A stretch of 64,000 nt of DNA from Heligmosomoides polygyrus polygyrus (Eukaryota; Nematoda; Chromadorea; Rhabditida; Heligmosomidae): assembly GCA_947396885.1 (NCBI GenBank), contig OX377206.1, positions 85,061,960-85,125,959 of the forward strand. The letters run 5' to 3'. Both the position numbers and the translations under genes were made by a program. Shown here piece by piece: positions 1 to 10,800 of the stretch. The notes beneath the pieces are model-generated. The model worked only from the letters and a program-made list of their open reading frames with translations, ran no database searches and was not told the origin of the DNA. Within the stretch, counting starts at the first letter, position 1; each line of letters begins with the position of its first letter.

Positions 1-75
1 CGGATGTCAGATTCGTGAACAGCACTCCAAATAAGCCCCCCCCCCCTAGACGAAGTTTCAGCGAAGAATTTTTTC
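1..75. repeat. Fragment of the G-tract interspersed repeat
   Basis: The first bases (CGGATGTCAGATTCGTGA, then an 11-nt C run at 36-46) match, in inverted form, the units of the tandem repeat at 23968-24480 and pieces inside the foldback element at 13744-14979. The copy is cut off by the window edge. No gene is seen from 76 to 420. Confidence 0.6.
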
Positions 76-423
76 GACCTCTCCTCGACCCGTGGAGTTG
101 TGAAAGTACAATAGTGCCCGAAAACCTTGTACGAAGAATGAAAGCCTGGAGAACGTGGCATTCCCTACCCACCATCGTGCCATTTTTGAGAGCAAATGTG
201 AATGGCAGCCAAACGTCCACCATCGGGTGGCTTCTAAGTGTCATTGCAGCAGCGATCGTCGCTGAGGCGTACTTCCGACTGGAGATTGCGTTCACAAATG
301 GCAGAGGTATGTCTGGCGGCGTGTAGCAGCGGTCACTCTCGCTTCTTCTTTTTGCTTTTTGTTTTGTTGGGCCAGATATGAGGCGTCATTATCGAACTGC
401 TCGCTCTCGTTCGCTTCTGCGCT

Positions 424-683
424 GGACAGTATAGTTATGCTCGAACGATCTATTCGAGTTAGCATTTGAATGACTTTCATCTGAATTTGAATATTGGAAA
501 AATCGCATTTTTCGAATGTTTTCGAATACGAATATTCAAAAAATTGTGTTTTCCGAATGTATTCGAATTCGAATATTCGAAAAACCGCTTTATCGAATAT
601 ATTTGAATTCGAGTATTCAAAATTTGTAAGCAATCGAAACTTCGAATATTCGAAAAAATTTCGAGAGCACAACTATACTGTGC
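424..683. mobile_element. MITE-like element with TTCGAA-rich palindromic core
   Basis: The ends are inverted copies of each other (left CAGTATAGTTATGCTCGA, right the complement of CAGTATAGTTGTGCTCTCGA). Between them lie degenerate units of about 45-50 bp built from TTCGAATATTCGAA. Related cores are found near 2.7-3.1, 42.2, 47.2 and 48.7 kb. No coding capacity is credible: the open frames in both directions just translate the repeat. No convincing target duplication was found. Confidence 0.6.
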
Positions 684-843
684 AGTCAGTTTCTGAACAG
701 TTTTCCTGGCTCTTGGCTTGTTTCCGCCGACTCTTGTTCTAAGCAGCTTTCTCTGCTATCGACTCCTTGATGTTCTGCCTTCAATACGAGTATACGAGCA
801 CTGTGTGGTGCATATAAGTCAGTCACTGGAACTCGCCAAAGTA

Positions 844-1723
844 CCAGGCTGTCCAATAATTCTTGTCCGAAAATTTCACCATTTTTAATTTTTTTCAACT
901 TTATTGAAAAACAAGTCTAATCAACAATATGATCACCACAGTTATCCACAACAGTGGCCCGTTGGGCAGGTCGCCGATGCCCTTCGCCCAGAATTCCGGG
1001 GGCTGCGACTCGAAGAAGTCCGCGATGTCGGATTTGAGGTTGTCGTAGATGGTGAATTTTCTTCCGGCCAAATGGTGCTTCAGCGGGCGGAACAAGTGGT
1101 AGTCAGAGGGGACGAGGGAATACGACGGATGCGCAACCGTCTCCCAGCCGAGCGTGGCCAACTTCTGCTGGGTCCCCTTCGCCACGTGGGGGCGCGCGTT
1201 GTCATGCAGCAGGTGGACCGAGGCCTGTCGGGGACGCTTTTCTCGGATGGCGGCGGCTAGTTTCTCGAGCTGATCGGTGTAGATGGAGGCGGTGACCGTC
1301 CTGCCTTGCGGGAGCAGCTCGAAGTACAGCATGCCCTTGGCGTCCCACCAGCAGCAGAACATGATCTTCAGCGGCTGTTCCCTGTCCTCGAGGCTCGTGT
1401 CGCCGCTCTCGAAACGATTGAACCAGCGCCTGACTGTGCGTTGGGACACTGCATCCTCCTTGCATGCTCTGCAGATGTTGGCGACCGCGGTGCCCGTGTC
1501 GTTGCCCAGTAGCCACTCGTAGTACACGAACGTACGAATTCGACCTTGGTCCATTTTAGCTTGTACTGGTAGCTAGACGCGGCGACTGCGCCTTATATAC
1601 CCCTAGCGTGGAACTCTGGAGAACCTTCTAGAAGGTTTTTACACTTGCCTGATATTATAACACTTCTAAGGAAAATTATAGAATTTTGAAAACTTTCGGA
1701 CAGGAATTATTGGGACAGCCTGG
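844..1723 (-). mobile_element. Internally deleted mariner transposon
   Basis: The terminal inverted repeats start CCAGGCTGTCC(C)AATAATT and are flanked on both sides by the dinucleotide TA (842-843 and 1724-1725), the mariner/Tc1 target duplication. The unit is 880 bp against about 1.3 kb for a full mariner. The missing part is inside the transposase, as the encoded protein shows. It lies outside the two main host genes. Confidence 0.93.
901..1554 (-). pseudogene. Mariner transposase, 217 codons, internal deletion
   Basis: The open frame begins MDQGRIRTFVYYEWLLG with the N-terminal helix-turn-helix region, then jumps from SLEDREQP to the region just before MFCCWWDAKG. About 120 residues usual in mariner transposases, including the first catalytic Asp, are missing. 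The second Asp (HDNARPH) and third Asp (PSDYHLF) remain, but their spacing is 32 rather than 34 residues because the YSPDLAPSD motif has lost two residues. The frame is otherwise open, so the deletion was in frame. The product cannot be a functional transposase, though it could still bind the inverted repeats. Confidence 0.9.
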
Positions 1724-1897
1724 TATTAGGCACCGAGCGATTTTGCATGATGTGACAAATGAAAGCTAATCTAATATAACAGTTTATGGTCTGGTCGCTG
1801 GTATCGGCATGTAACCAGTTAAGCTGAAGGTAGTACTTCGTCAAACGGGTGAATGCAATTGATCTCACGAGGTGTAGGTGTTGTGCTCGATCAAAGA

Positions 1898-1968
1898 GCA
1901 TCGGTGGTCTAATGGTGCAGAGCATTTCTGCTCGGTCTGCAGGTGCGGGTTCGATTCCCACCTGACAC
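1898..1968 (+). tRNA. tRNA-like sequence, probably degenerate or SINE-derived
   Basis: A 71-nt stretch has a good A box (TGGTCTAATGG) and a perfect B box (GGTTCGATTCC) at tRNA spacing. Folding is poor: the acceptor stem has two mismatches and the anticodon stem needs extra bases before it, giving a loop TCGGTCT with C instead of the invariant T before the anticodon. Best read as a tRNA pseudogene or the head of a SINE. A similar sequence is at 18831-18903 on the other strand. Confidence 0.4.
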
Positions 1969-2654
1969 TAGAGTTTTGACTGCAACAAAACATCGTTGTG
2001 AGAGCAGACAGCATATCATCAACTACTTTTCATTGTGCGAAGCAACTGCGAAGCACAGGACTTGTCGTTCCTCAACTTCTAGCCAAAACTACGACATAAG
2101 CGCCCAGTTTGGTGGCCAACCCTTAAAAGGTTAGATTTTCGTCAAAATGCAAGAGAAATGAACCCGTGTTAAGTCGGCACTGGATAGCGGAAAAGGTTTT
2201 CTGCTTCTGCCAGAACTCATATTTCTATAAAAACTCGACAGCAGTTGAACGACCTCGGCCATGAACCCTGCGCCATCATGCGTACTTACAGAACCAGTCT
2301 TCAACGAATAATCTCCACATTTTGAGGCACCCCGACCCCAGAGTGGCAGGTTCTTTACGAGCCGGTGCGATGTTGGAACCGCTTTCATTTCGCCCAGAGG
2401 TTCAGAACGTAGATAATTTTTTTCTGGCCACTTCAACCTCTCGATGAACCTTGCCATCTTTTGACGTTGAGTTTGATTGACGAGTGACTACAGTGTGGAT
2501 AAGATAGGAACAGTTGTTTATAAGGATGCTTAGAAAGTCATGAGCCGATTTTGTGAAGGTTGCTGTACTTTTTATTCTCGATCGATAGCCATAATCTACC
2601 ACGTGGTAGTTTTAGATAATGCAAGATACTCCTCTGTGATAGGTCCAATATACA

Positions 2655-3130
2655 GCCGTTATAGTTGTGCTTTTGAGAAATTCTATCGAGCGAATGAATG
2701 AACGATTAATTTCGATGTCGAACATTTTCAAAGGAATGAATAAACGAATTTATTCGATGACGAAAATGTTCGAGCGAATGAACGAATGAATTTATTTACT
2801 CATCAGTATTTCAAGTGATCGAAGATCAATTCAGCTCTATTTTTCATTTATTCGAATATTTGAAGAGTCGAACGATTTCTTCGACTCAAGTTATTTAATT
2901 AAAGATTTGAAGCTTATTCGATACTCGAATAAAGCTGTACGATTTTCGAATAAAGTTAAAATCTTCGATTTTCGAATAATATTCGAATATGGCTCTTTTT
3001 CAGTGGGCGAGTTTGATCGAATATTCGACTGTTTAAAACCATTGATGCGCGAATTCCATCGAATATTCAGAAATCTAGAAATATCGACTATTCGTCTATT
3101 CGAATATTTATTTGGCTAAAAGAATCGAAT
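2655..3130. repeat. TTCGAA-rich palindromic repeat
   Basis: Starts with TATAGTTGTGCTTTTGAGA, like the ends of the element at 424-683, and continues as dense TTCGAATA/ATTCGAA palindromes interspersed with CGAATGAATGAACGAA units. The same arrangement recurs at 48615-48840. The stretch 1970-2650 between this and the tRNA-like sequence holds no gene I can support. Confidence 0.55.
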
Positions 3131-4215
3131 AATTTTAATAGGTAATCCGAACGTATATTTTTAAGTGTGTTCTTCTGCCAACGAGATTTTTAGGTGGAAG
3201 CTTTACTATTGGCCTGACGTTCCGACGTTGTCGTCGTCCTCAGAGTCCCAAAAGCAGCTCGATGCGTTTATTGCGTTTTTGGTGTTCTACCCGGCCAAGC
3301 GCTACATCCGCGCTAGCATTTTTGAATTACAGTTGAAAACGCCCTCAGGAAACCCCGAATTATGAAGCAACTTAAGCAGTGATCCAACGTTGGTGTGCAG
3401 CGGTTGCGCTACCACCCTTAGCCAGTCAGTGTCGAGTAGCAAATGGAACACACTGCACAGCCCTCATATTCTCGTAATATCGAGGACAGTATGCTTCTTC
3501 CCCACTGGTCATTTTCATAGCTCGCAGAGCGGTGCAAACGGGAGGAGATCGTTTGTTATTGCTAAACACTCGTTGCGGTTGTTCTTTGCTGAATTTTCGC
3601 TAGAAATCCAGAATGCTTCGAGCGCTTTTCTAGACGAAATTTCTGCCTTCGAATGCCAACACCCTACACTCGATATCATAGTTGTTGCGTCGTTTACCAG
3701 CTAGGTGTTCTTTGATACGAACTCCTAGTGGTCTCCCGGTTTCCCCAATATAAATGCTACTACATAAATGCCTTACACTTAATCTTGTAGATTGCCCACT
3801 TTTTACACATTCTCCAGCTCTAGTATTGGGACAAACAAACTATGCAATTCTCAGATGTGCACTGTCTTTCATACAATCGATTCCTTACAAGCTGCTTTTC
3901 GAGGCTGCGCCAGGAATGTTGACTAAAACGACATCCACTTACAGCTAAGCTTGGTGAATGCACCTCCGTATGGCAGCAGTGAACTCATCGCAGATAAATG
4001 GAAGGCATAGGGGAATCTCGTTAGAGTGCGTAACGTCCCGACCCCTCGGACGTCTTCGGTGGCGTTGAAGTGGTACCGTATAACCGTTTTCTGCAGCTAT
4101 TTGTGAAGCGGATAGGAGTGATTCACGCGTGCCACCATCTTCACTGCACACAGTAGCTGCCGTCCTAGACATATTTCCCACTACAGCACGTTTTACTGCA
4201 GAAGGATGTGTAGAT

Positions 4216-5275
4216 CAGGGATGAGCGGATAATAAAATGTTGAAAGCCGGATAACGGAAAACGGGTAATTTTGCCCAAAAATGGCCGGATAACGGAAAAA
4301 CGGATAACGAACAAACAACAAAAATTAAAACTACTTTTAAAGCATTCTTTCTCCGATGGTAAGTCGGTAATTGTAACACTGTTTATGTTACATGTGAAAT
4401 AAGCCACTTTTAACATTTTTATTGGTGTTTTTCTTCAAAGCACGTGGGGTTCAGTCGGAAGGGCCGTCTGTCTCCGAGTCAATGTTCTTGGTTCGGATTT
4501 CCCCTCCAGGTCAACATAGCCTTCCATCCTTTTGGGCTTGATGTATTGATACCAGGCTTGTCCGCCCAGGATAATGCTCTGAATTGTCCATCGGCTCACC
4601 ACCGCAATTCATTGTACTGGCCAAATATGCATTCAAAGTGCCTCCGCCATATCACGTAAGTGTAGAATGCGTGTCGCATCTGACACTACCGCCTCTTATA
4701 TCCTTTATTCATGTTTTTCAGCTGCAATGAAGTTACTATGGATAGATCCCACGGGCATTTCTGGGCTTGGGTGGGGCAGGCGTTAAAAAAAGTCGCTTTT
4801 TGTTTACTCTCCAATTAAATTTAACACTAATTCTTGCCCAGATCGAATAAAACTCTCTATTGCTTTGGAAAAGGGAAATTGTAAATTGTTACTAGTGCCA
4901 AACCCAAACATAGTTTCAAAAAGCGCTAAAAGGTCGTGTAGATGCGGAGTATCAGGCACATCCTTAAAACGAAGTGATTCGTATGGACATTTGTCCTTTT
5001 CTCCACTGATCGACTGGTTTTTTTTTCCAGGTCGTATATTATGTTAGAAGGATTTTTGGTGAAAACCCCACAAATAAAAATGAGCAAGGCAGTGTTCAGC
5101 ATTTCAAATGCACTATGAACAATTAGGTAGTTTCGTCTAATTATAGCATTGAGAATTCTGAGAAGGCACCGACCTGGCATTGCAAGCGAATCTTGACTGC
5201 CAGTGGAAAAAACACAAGACGATTTTTAAAAAAATTGTCGACGGATAACGGATAACGGTTAATCTGCTCATCCTG
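4216..5275. mobile_element. hAT-type non-autonomous element inserted in the Penelope copy
   Basis: Ends are CAGGGATGAGCGGAT on the left and the complement of CAGGATGAGCAGATT on the right. They are flanked by an 8-bp target duplication GTGTAGAT (4208-4215) / GTGCAGAT (5276-5283) with 7 of 8 identical, the hAT hallmark. Subterminal GGATAACGG repeats also fit hAT. The Penelope reading frame resumes across the element. The interior has no transposase; it carries a SINE at 4441-4709. Confidence 0.88.
4441..4709 (+). mobile_element. tRNA-derived SINE copy
   Basis: Degenerate full-length copy with head (CAGTCGGAAGG), B-box-like TTGGTTCGGATTTCCC, the CTTCCATCC middle and the GAATGCGTGTCGCATC 3-prime part. 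It is nested in the hAT element. Confidence 0.8.
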
Positions 5276-6258
5276 GTGCAGATGTAGCGTGAAGCAGGAT
5301 ATTCTTGGAACTTTCTTTACGATACCACTTTACTCTCACCATGCCATTGGATGCTTTAACTTGAGTGTTGAGATAGGGAAGCCAACCGTTTCGTGGGACT
5401 TCTCGTGTAAGTTTAATGTGCTGCGATTGCTCGTTCATTTTGCGGAAACACTCATCCATCTCGGACTGCGTTGATGTTATGATAAAGCAATCATCCATAT
5501 ATCTGCAGTACATTAAAGGCAGCTGTTCCAGTACTGGCTCTTCAGTCCTGCTCATAGAGCAAACAGCAAGTATTGGAGCTAAACGTTGACCCATGGGTAG
5601 CCCTCCAATTTCCGAGAAATATTGTCCTGACCATTTGAAAGTATTACAGTACAAACGTTTCTTGATTAGTGTCAAAATATGCACTTTATCAAGTCCAAAT
5701 GTTTGCAAGTTGTTGCTATGTCTATCAAACATTTCTAATAATGCTTGAAGAGCTTGATCGTTTTGGATGTTGATATACAGTGAACTAACGTCAAATTACT
5801 CGACTGCACAATTTCCTTCCAAACGTGATTTATGCAGAACTTCAAGAAAATGTTTTGTGCTGGCCAGGTGGGACGGTACCATGGTCAGCAATTGGCACAC
5901 GATGCTGTTAAGAAACCACGAAATCCGATTAGCTGGACCTCCTATACAGCTGATAATTGGCCTTATTGGTAAGTATCCTCTGACATAGACTGCAGATCGT
6001 TAGTGGAGAGCTTGTGGGTTTTCTCCAGACTGTAGAAAACAGGACAAATTGGATTGTCGAGTTTGAGTCTACTTAGCAATTTCTCGTCAATTCCTATACT
6101 TATCCAAACGCGGGTAAGTCGTTTGCACTGTGACGAGAACTCCTCCGCAGTCGATCTTTGGTAAACTGAAAGGTGAAGCTCCCGTAGGTGAAGCTCTGTT
6201 ATTTCCTTATAAAACGATCGCGGAATAACCACAAATTCACCGCCCTTATCACTCACAG

Positions 6259-6554
6259 GGGCGCGTGTAGCGCAGCCGGAGGAGGCGCGACTGTCGCGTG
6301 CACCCGATACCAGGTCCCTGGTTCGGATTTCCCGCCCAGGCCAACCAAGCCTTCCATCCCACCGGGGTCAGTGAATTGGTACCAGACTTGTCTGGGAAGG
6401 ATAAAGCGCAGACTTGTTCATTGGCTGGCCACTGCAAGTCATTGTATGTCCAAATACGCATTCAACTCGCCTCCACGACATCCCGTAGAAGTAGAATGCG
6501 TGGTGTATCCCACAAGGGATTAAGTAACGCCGTCCTTTATCCTTTATCCTTTAT
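6259..6554 (+). mobile_element. tRNA-derived SINE, reference copy with perfect target duplication
   Basis: This 296-bp copy best defines the family. It starts GGGCGCGTGTAGCGCAGC (A-box region), has the B-box-like segment CTGGTTCGGATTTCCC, a conserved body ending GTAGAATGCGTGG, and a CCTTTAT repeat tail. CCTTATCACTCACAG occurs at both borders (6244-6258 and 6555-6569), a perfect 15-bp target duplication. Joining the flanks restores the Penelope frame, which proves insertion rather than shared ancestry. Confidence 0.93.
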
Positions 6555-6825
6555 CCTTATCACTCACAGAAATACGAACGGTACCGTTTGACCTCGGAGA
6601 ATCCGAACATATTTGTTCGAGCACACTATATTAGCCACTAGACATGGGATCTGTAGCCAACTCAGATATTTTGGTTCCGTCATTTTTTTTGAAACTCTGC
6701 TCAAAAGGATTGTGCGGTTAATGGATTTTTTGAAAAGCTCGGATCTAAGGACGATTCAGTGCGGGGTGATTTTCGCTGGAACGATTTTTTTCAGAAAATT
6801 CAAATAATTGATTTTGATCAGAAAT

Positions 6826-6990
6826 CTGATGTCCCATCCGATTAGGATATCCGATACGGGGTCCGAGGATAATTCAGATATTCAGATCATGCGGAAATCC
6901 TTCTTGTCAAGGATACTCTTACCTGAATCATCCAAGATCCAGAATTTTTCAATAATGCCGTTACCCGAATAATTCTTCTAACCGAGTTTA
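6826..6990. repeat. ATCCGAAT/GGATATCCGA diverged repeat
   Basis: Short CCGATTAGGATATCCGAT and CCTGAATCATCCAAGATCC motifs match the tandem block at 18290-18625. Nothing coding is seen from 6640 to 7280. Confidence 0.4.
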
Positions 6991-7280
6991 AAAAAAATGA
7001 CTAATTGAAACTATACGAATTGGTGTCGGGTCCAATGTCTAGTAGCCACGTCACGTTCCTTAAATTTAATCGGGATTCAGTTTCAGATGACACCTTCGAG
7101 ACCTCATCGTCTCTGAATGACGTAGAGACACTGCAGCGATATCTCCTCGACCTTTAGAGAAATTCACTGCACAGGAAGAGGGCTACAGTTTAGTAGTTGC
7201 GAGTTAAGTCAACTCTTCAGATGGCTTAGCTCTTCAACGGGAAGTAGCTCGAATCAAGCAGAATGTTTCAATATTGCTGT

Positions 7281-7601
7281 TTAGCTACGGTTGTTCTCCA
7301 GTTCTTTCAAATGCGTCATAGCGGAATAGCGGAAGGGGTAGTCTTCGAGGAAATTCCGGCCTTCTAGGATGTCGGACGATATGCCAGGATTCTGGTGGCT
7401 GGTGCTCACGATAGTAAGCGGATTCATCCTTGTGTGGTTTCTATCGGAGACGACAGAGTTGAGAACTGCAAGCGCCGTGTCCCGATCTGTTGACTGGGAG
7501 AGACGAATCTGGTTTCCACTGACGTGCGCGAGCAGAATACACGCGCTCCACCCGTTGTTTCTGTCCTCCATCACAAACACGAATTCGCTTCTGTAACCCA
7601 T
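7281..7601 (-). CDS. Hypothetical protein or terminal exon, divergent from tra-3
   Basis: An open frame of 106 codons runs on the - strand away from tra-3. It starts MGYRSEFVFVMEDRNNG, continues LAVLNSVVSDRNHTRMN and ends LKELENNRS. Codon third positions are C/G-biased and no repeat family covers it, which argues for real coding sequence. The ATG follows an in-frame TGA directly. Alternatively the TTACAG at the start is a splice acceptor and this is a last exon. I recognise no domain. If real, it shares a 0.2-kb upstream region with tra-3. Confidence 0.4.
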   Translation of the reverse strand: MGYRSEFVFVMEDRNNGWSACILLAHVSGNQIRLSQSTDRDTALAVLNSVVSDRNHTRMNPLTIVSTSHQNPGISSDILEGRNFLEDYPFRYSAMTHLKELENNRS

Positions 7602-7799
7602 TCAGCCCGTCTGCCCCACCGTGCGTGCAGACCGTTCATTTGCGCGGCGGTCGCGGCGCGGTTTCGCATGAATCGTATGATAAGCGATTTCCTGTTGATT
7701 TTTCCGTCTCCAGCACCTCGCTATCACACTTTGTGATCGGCTGCTGTTGCGGTATTTGTTCTCTGCTACCCAGATCTCTGCCGTAGTCCGTTCTTTTTC

Positions 7800-7801
7800 A
7801 G
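7800..7801 (+). other. Probable trans-splice (spliced leader) acceptor of tra-3
   Basis: CCGTTCTTTTTCAG ends 13 bases before the tra-3 start codon. In nematodes such a site so close to the ATG usually accepts a spliced leader; a cis-intron behind a non-coding exon is the alternative. Confidence 0.6.
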
Positions 7802-7807
7802 GCGTCT

Positions 7808-7876
7808 ATGCGTAATGACAAACAAGCGTCGCTTTGGCGATCAAAACTATGTGAAAATCAGAAAGCAATGCATTAA
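7808..7876 (+). other. Overlapping upstream ORF in the tra-3 leader
   Basis: An ATG seven bases before the tra-3 start opens a 22-codon frame in another phase (ATGCGTAATGACAAAC carries both starts). It ends at a TAA inside exon 1. It would lie in the mature leader if splicing occurs at 7801, and could lower initiation at the main ATG. Purely positional evidence. Confidence 0.45.
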
Positions 7877-10800
7877 AAGCGGACATCTGTTCGTCGACAC
7901 ACTCTTCCCTCCTACGAACGCCAGCCTATTCCTGGAACAAGGTCGAAGTTCTGATATTGTCTGGAAGCGACCTGCGGTAAGTAACTTGCACCAGGTTCTC
8001 CTATTATGGAAGCCTTAGTTCATCAGAAATTTTGTGATTCTTCTTTCAATAGAATTCTGTAACTACCGGGAATGAAGAGAGGATTATGAAATCTAGACGC
8101 TGGTGTTGTTTTGACTAGGGACGGTATGATAGTCCGTAGCCGACACAGCATGCAGCTCGACGCCTGCCGTCAGAGGCCGCTAACACCTTCATAGTTTGTG
8201 GATGATACCAACTGGATCACCTCTCGTTCCGCTGGTCATCGAGTTGCTCGGGTGGGCGCCAGCAACGTCTCCTTTCGTCCCTGTCGCGTGCCAGAATGCT
8301 CCAGTGGATCCTTCTCGCTCGAGTGACACAAGAGCGACATATCGTTCGTTGAGGGCCGTATGCTCGTGTTCCTCCGTTGGGGGTAAAATCCAATCAATCA
8401 ACATATCTTATCATCTCGTCTTCCCCGAGCCCCCCCCCCCATCGGGGGAGGCTCGGGGAAGACGAGCATACGGCCCCAGGGCTTTCACGAAGAAGTCCGA
8501 CCAACGCGTTGTTGGGCATTCTGGTGCTCACTTGACATCCCGCGGAATCCAGTTGGTGACGGCTTCGGTCCAGCGGGTGTCCGCGAGACGCACTACGTGG
8601 TTGGCCCACCCGATTTTCGACAACCTGGCCATGCGACAGCGTCTCCGATCTTCGAATGTCGACGAAGCTCGGACCCCGGAGGCCTTCTTTCACTTGCGTG
8701 AATCGTGTCACTCCGAACATCGTCCTCTCGATTCCCGCGCGCGCGACGCTGATCGCGTGTTCCTCCTGCTTTCGCATGGCCATGGTCTCTGAGGCTTACG
8801 TTAACGCAGGAAGAAAAATAGTGACGAAAAGGTGGTCTCGGAGCTAGACGTTCTTCGTCTTCTTCACGACATCTTCGACGCTATTGAGAGCTCTCCAAGT
8901 CGCTTGTTTCATGCTGCCCAGCTCCGCTCTAAGGTCGTTAGCCATGTTGACTTCGCGACCCAGATCAACGTATCTCGAGCATTCGGAGATGTTCGTTCCG
9001 TTGAGCGAGAATGGGGCATCAGAAACTTCTCCGTTCCTGGTAGACATCGTCTTCGTGGGATTCAGCTGCAGTCCAACGTTCGCCAACACGATCGAAGTCG
9101 GCCAGCGTTCGCTCCACCTGGCTAATTCTCGGTGTCATGAGCACAATGCCACAGCGAAGCGAAGCAGCTGCCGGCTGTCGATCGTCACTCCCATGTCTTC
9201 CCATTCTAGATATCGCGAGCTTCGGGGATATGGTATCCTCTTGCCGAACACCTCCCTTCACGTTAGCGAGGGCTTCGTTGTGGAATTGTGATATCTCGGT
9301 CATGAATCTAGTGAACAGCTCTCGAAGGACTCTGATGTACTGAGCATGAACGCCCCGAGTGAGCAGGGCTTCGATGACGGCTTCAGTCTCGACAAAGTCG
9401 AATGCCTTCTTTAGGCTCAAGTGTTGTTGTAGATACCACCATCCAACCTGAGAGGCGCGTGGTAGCGCGGTCGGAGAGGGTGCCGACTGTCGCGTGCGCG
9501 CGATCCCAGGTTCTTGGTTCGGAATTCCCACTTGGCTCAAGCAGACCTTCCATCACTCCATGGTCGGCGATTTGGTACCAGACTTGTCTCGGAAGGGTAA
9601 AGCACTGACATGTTCATTGGTTGACCAAAGTAGTTCAGGTTATACGACAGATTTGCATTGAAATCGCCTCTTCGACATCCCCCCGTAGAATCAGAGTGCA
9701 TGGCGCATCCCAAAAAAGCACAACAATAAGTCGAAATTCCAGGAGCTACATGACGATCCCCACTTGTTCGTCGAAGGAGCTTCTCCCAATGACGTTACCC
9801 AAGGTATTTTGGGTAACTGCTGGTTCGTCTCGGCCTGCTCTGCGCTTACTCACAATCAACATTTGCTGAACAGGGTCTGATCAATCTCACTTATTCAGAG
9901 AGTTCCGTTATACTAGCTGTCTCTTTCAGGTAATACCGGATGCGGAGTCCCAAGAATGGGATGCTAAAAGACAGTACACGGGCGTGTTTCGGTTTCGATT
10001 TTGGAGATTCGGTAAATGGGTGGAAGTAGTCATCGACGATCTTCTGCCTACAAGGTGAGCAACACTTTTCGTGGTGTAGTTATTGTTTGAATTGGATTTT
10101 GAATGAAACTAAATTCAAAGAATATGAGTGATATGTCTTCTGTGTCTCGGTGAGTATCGGTTTCCCTAGCTCATGGGATCTATCCGAGTAGGAGGCTCTT
10201 TATTCATCCTTTTTGACAACGACGATAAAATCAAGTATGAGCTAGCTTACAAAGACGACAGACTGATTTTGCTTACAAGTGGTCCTTTCGGTAGCTGGGA
10301 GGGGCCACCTTGTTGGTTCTTGTTTCGCATTTTTTTGTGACAAGTGCTCCACTTGCGCGCTTCGCGGGACTTTGTAGCATCACTGACCTATGGAAAGTAG
10401 TTATTGTAAAACCTAAAATTCGCTAGCATCTAGGACTTGGTGCGTACTTTATCGGCATCAAGCCCTTCACCACTTTGGTACATTCATCATAGACGGTTTT
10501 TCATGACCGGCCAGTAATGTCATCGGTTTGTGCTGCGCAGTACTTCCCAGGTTGCTCCTCCGCAATCGTTCTCATGCTCAACAGCTAGCGTTTCAAGTTG
10601 TCGTTGACATGCCTTCCGAAGCCAGGTTCCCCCTCACTCGTTTCTTCTTACTGGATCTAATTGCTGGCCCACCTTTACAGGTCTTCTCTCCCCTCTTTAG
10701 TCCCCCCACCTTCCTGATCCCAACTACTGGCCCACTTCTTTGTTTCCACTACTGACACCTACTGGCTCCGTCGTTGCCTCTCCTCCAGATTCTTCTTTTC

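Larger units (their letters stand above)
3515..6640 (-). pseudogene. Penelope-like retroelement: RT plus GIY-YIG endonuclease, interrupted
   Basis: Read on the - strand, the N-terminal part (about 6620-5970) has DKGGEFVVI and FYSLEKTHKL, equivalents of conserved Penelope RT motifs. Next come RPIISCIGGP, FDVSSLYINI, LPMGQRLAP and YMDD (about 5990-5276). After an inserted element the frame resumes (4215) with a CTSENCIVC cysteine cluster and the GIY-YIG segment IYIGETGRPLGVRIKEHL (about 3750-3680), ending RKALEAFWISSENS...LCEL and a stop at 3517-3515. Stops and frameshifts occur in the middle, so it is a dead copy. The order RT then GIY-YIG is the diagnostic Penelope architecture. Confidence 0.88.

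Noticed and set aside
1898..1968. Functional tRNA gene
   Set aside because: Internal promoter boxes are good, but the acceptor stem mismatches and an abnormal anticodon arm rule out a normal cloverleaf.
8196..8792. 198-codon + strand open frame
   Set aside because: It is the antisense shadow of the RTE C-terminal region, recognisable on the - strand.
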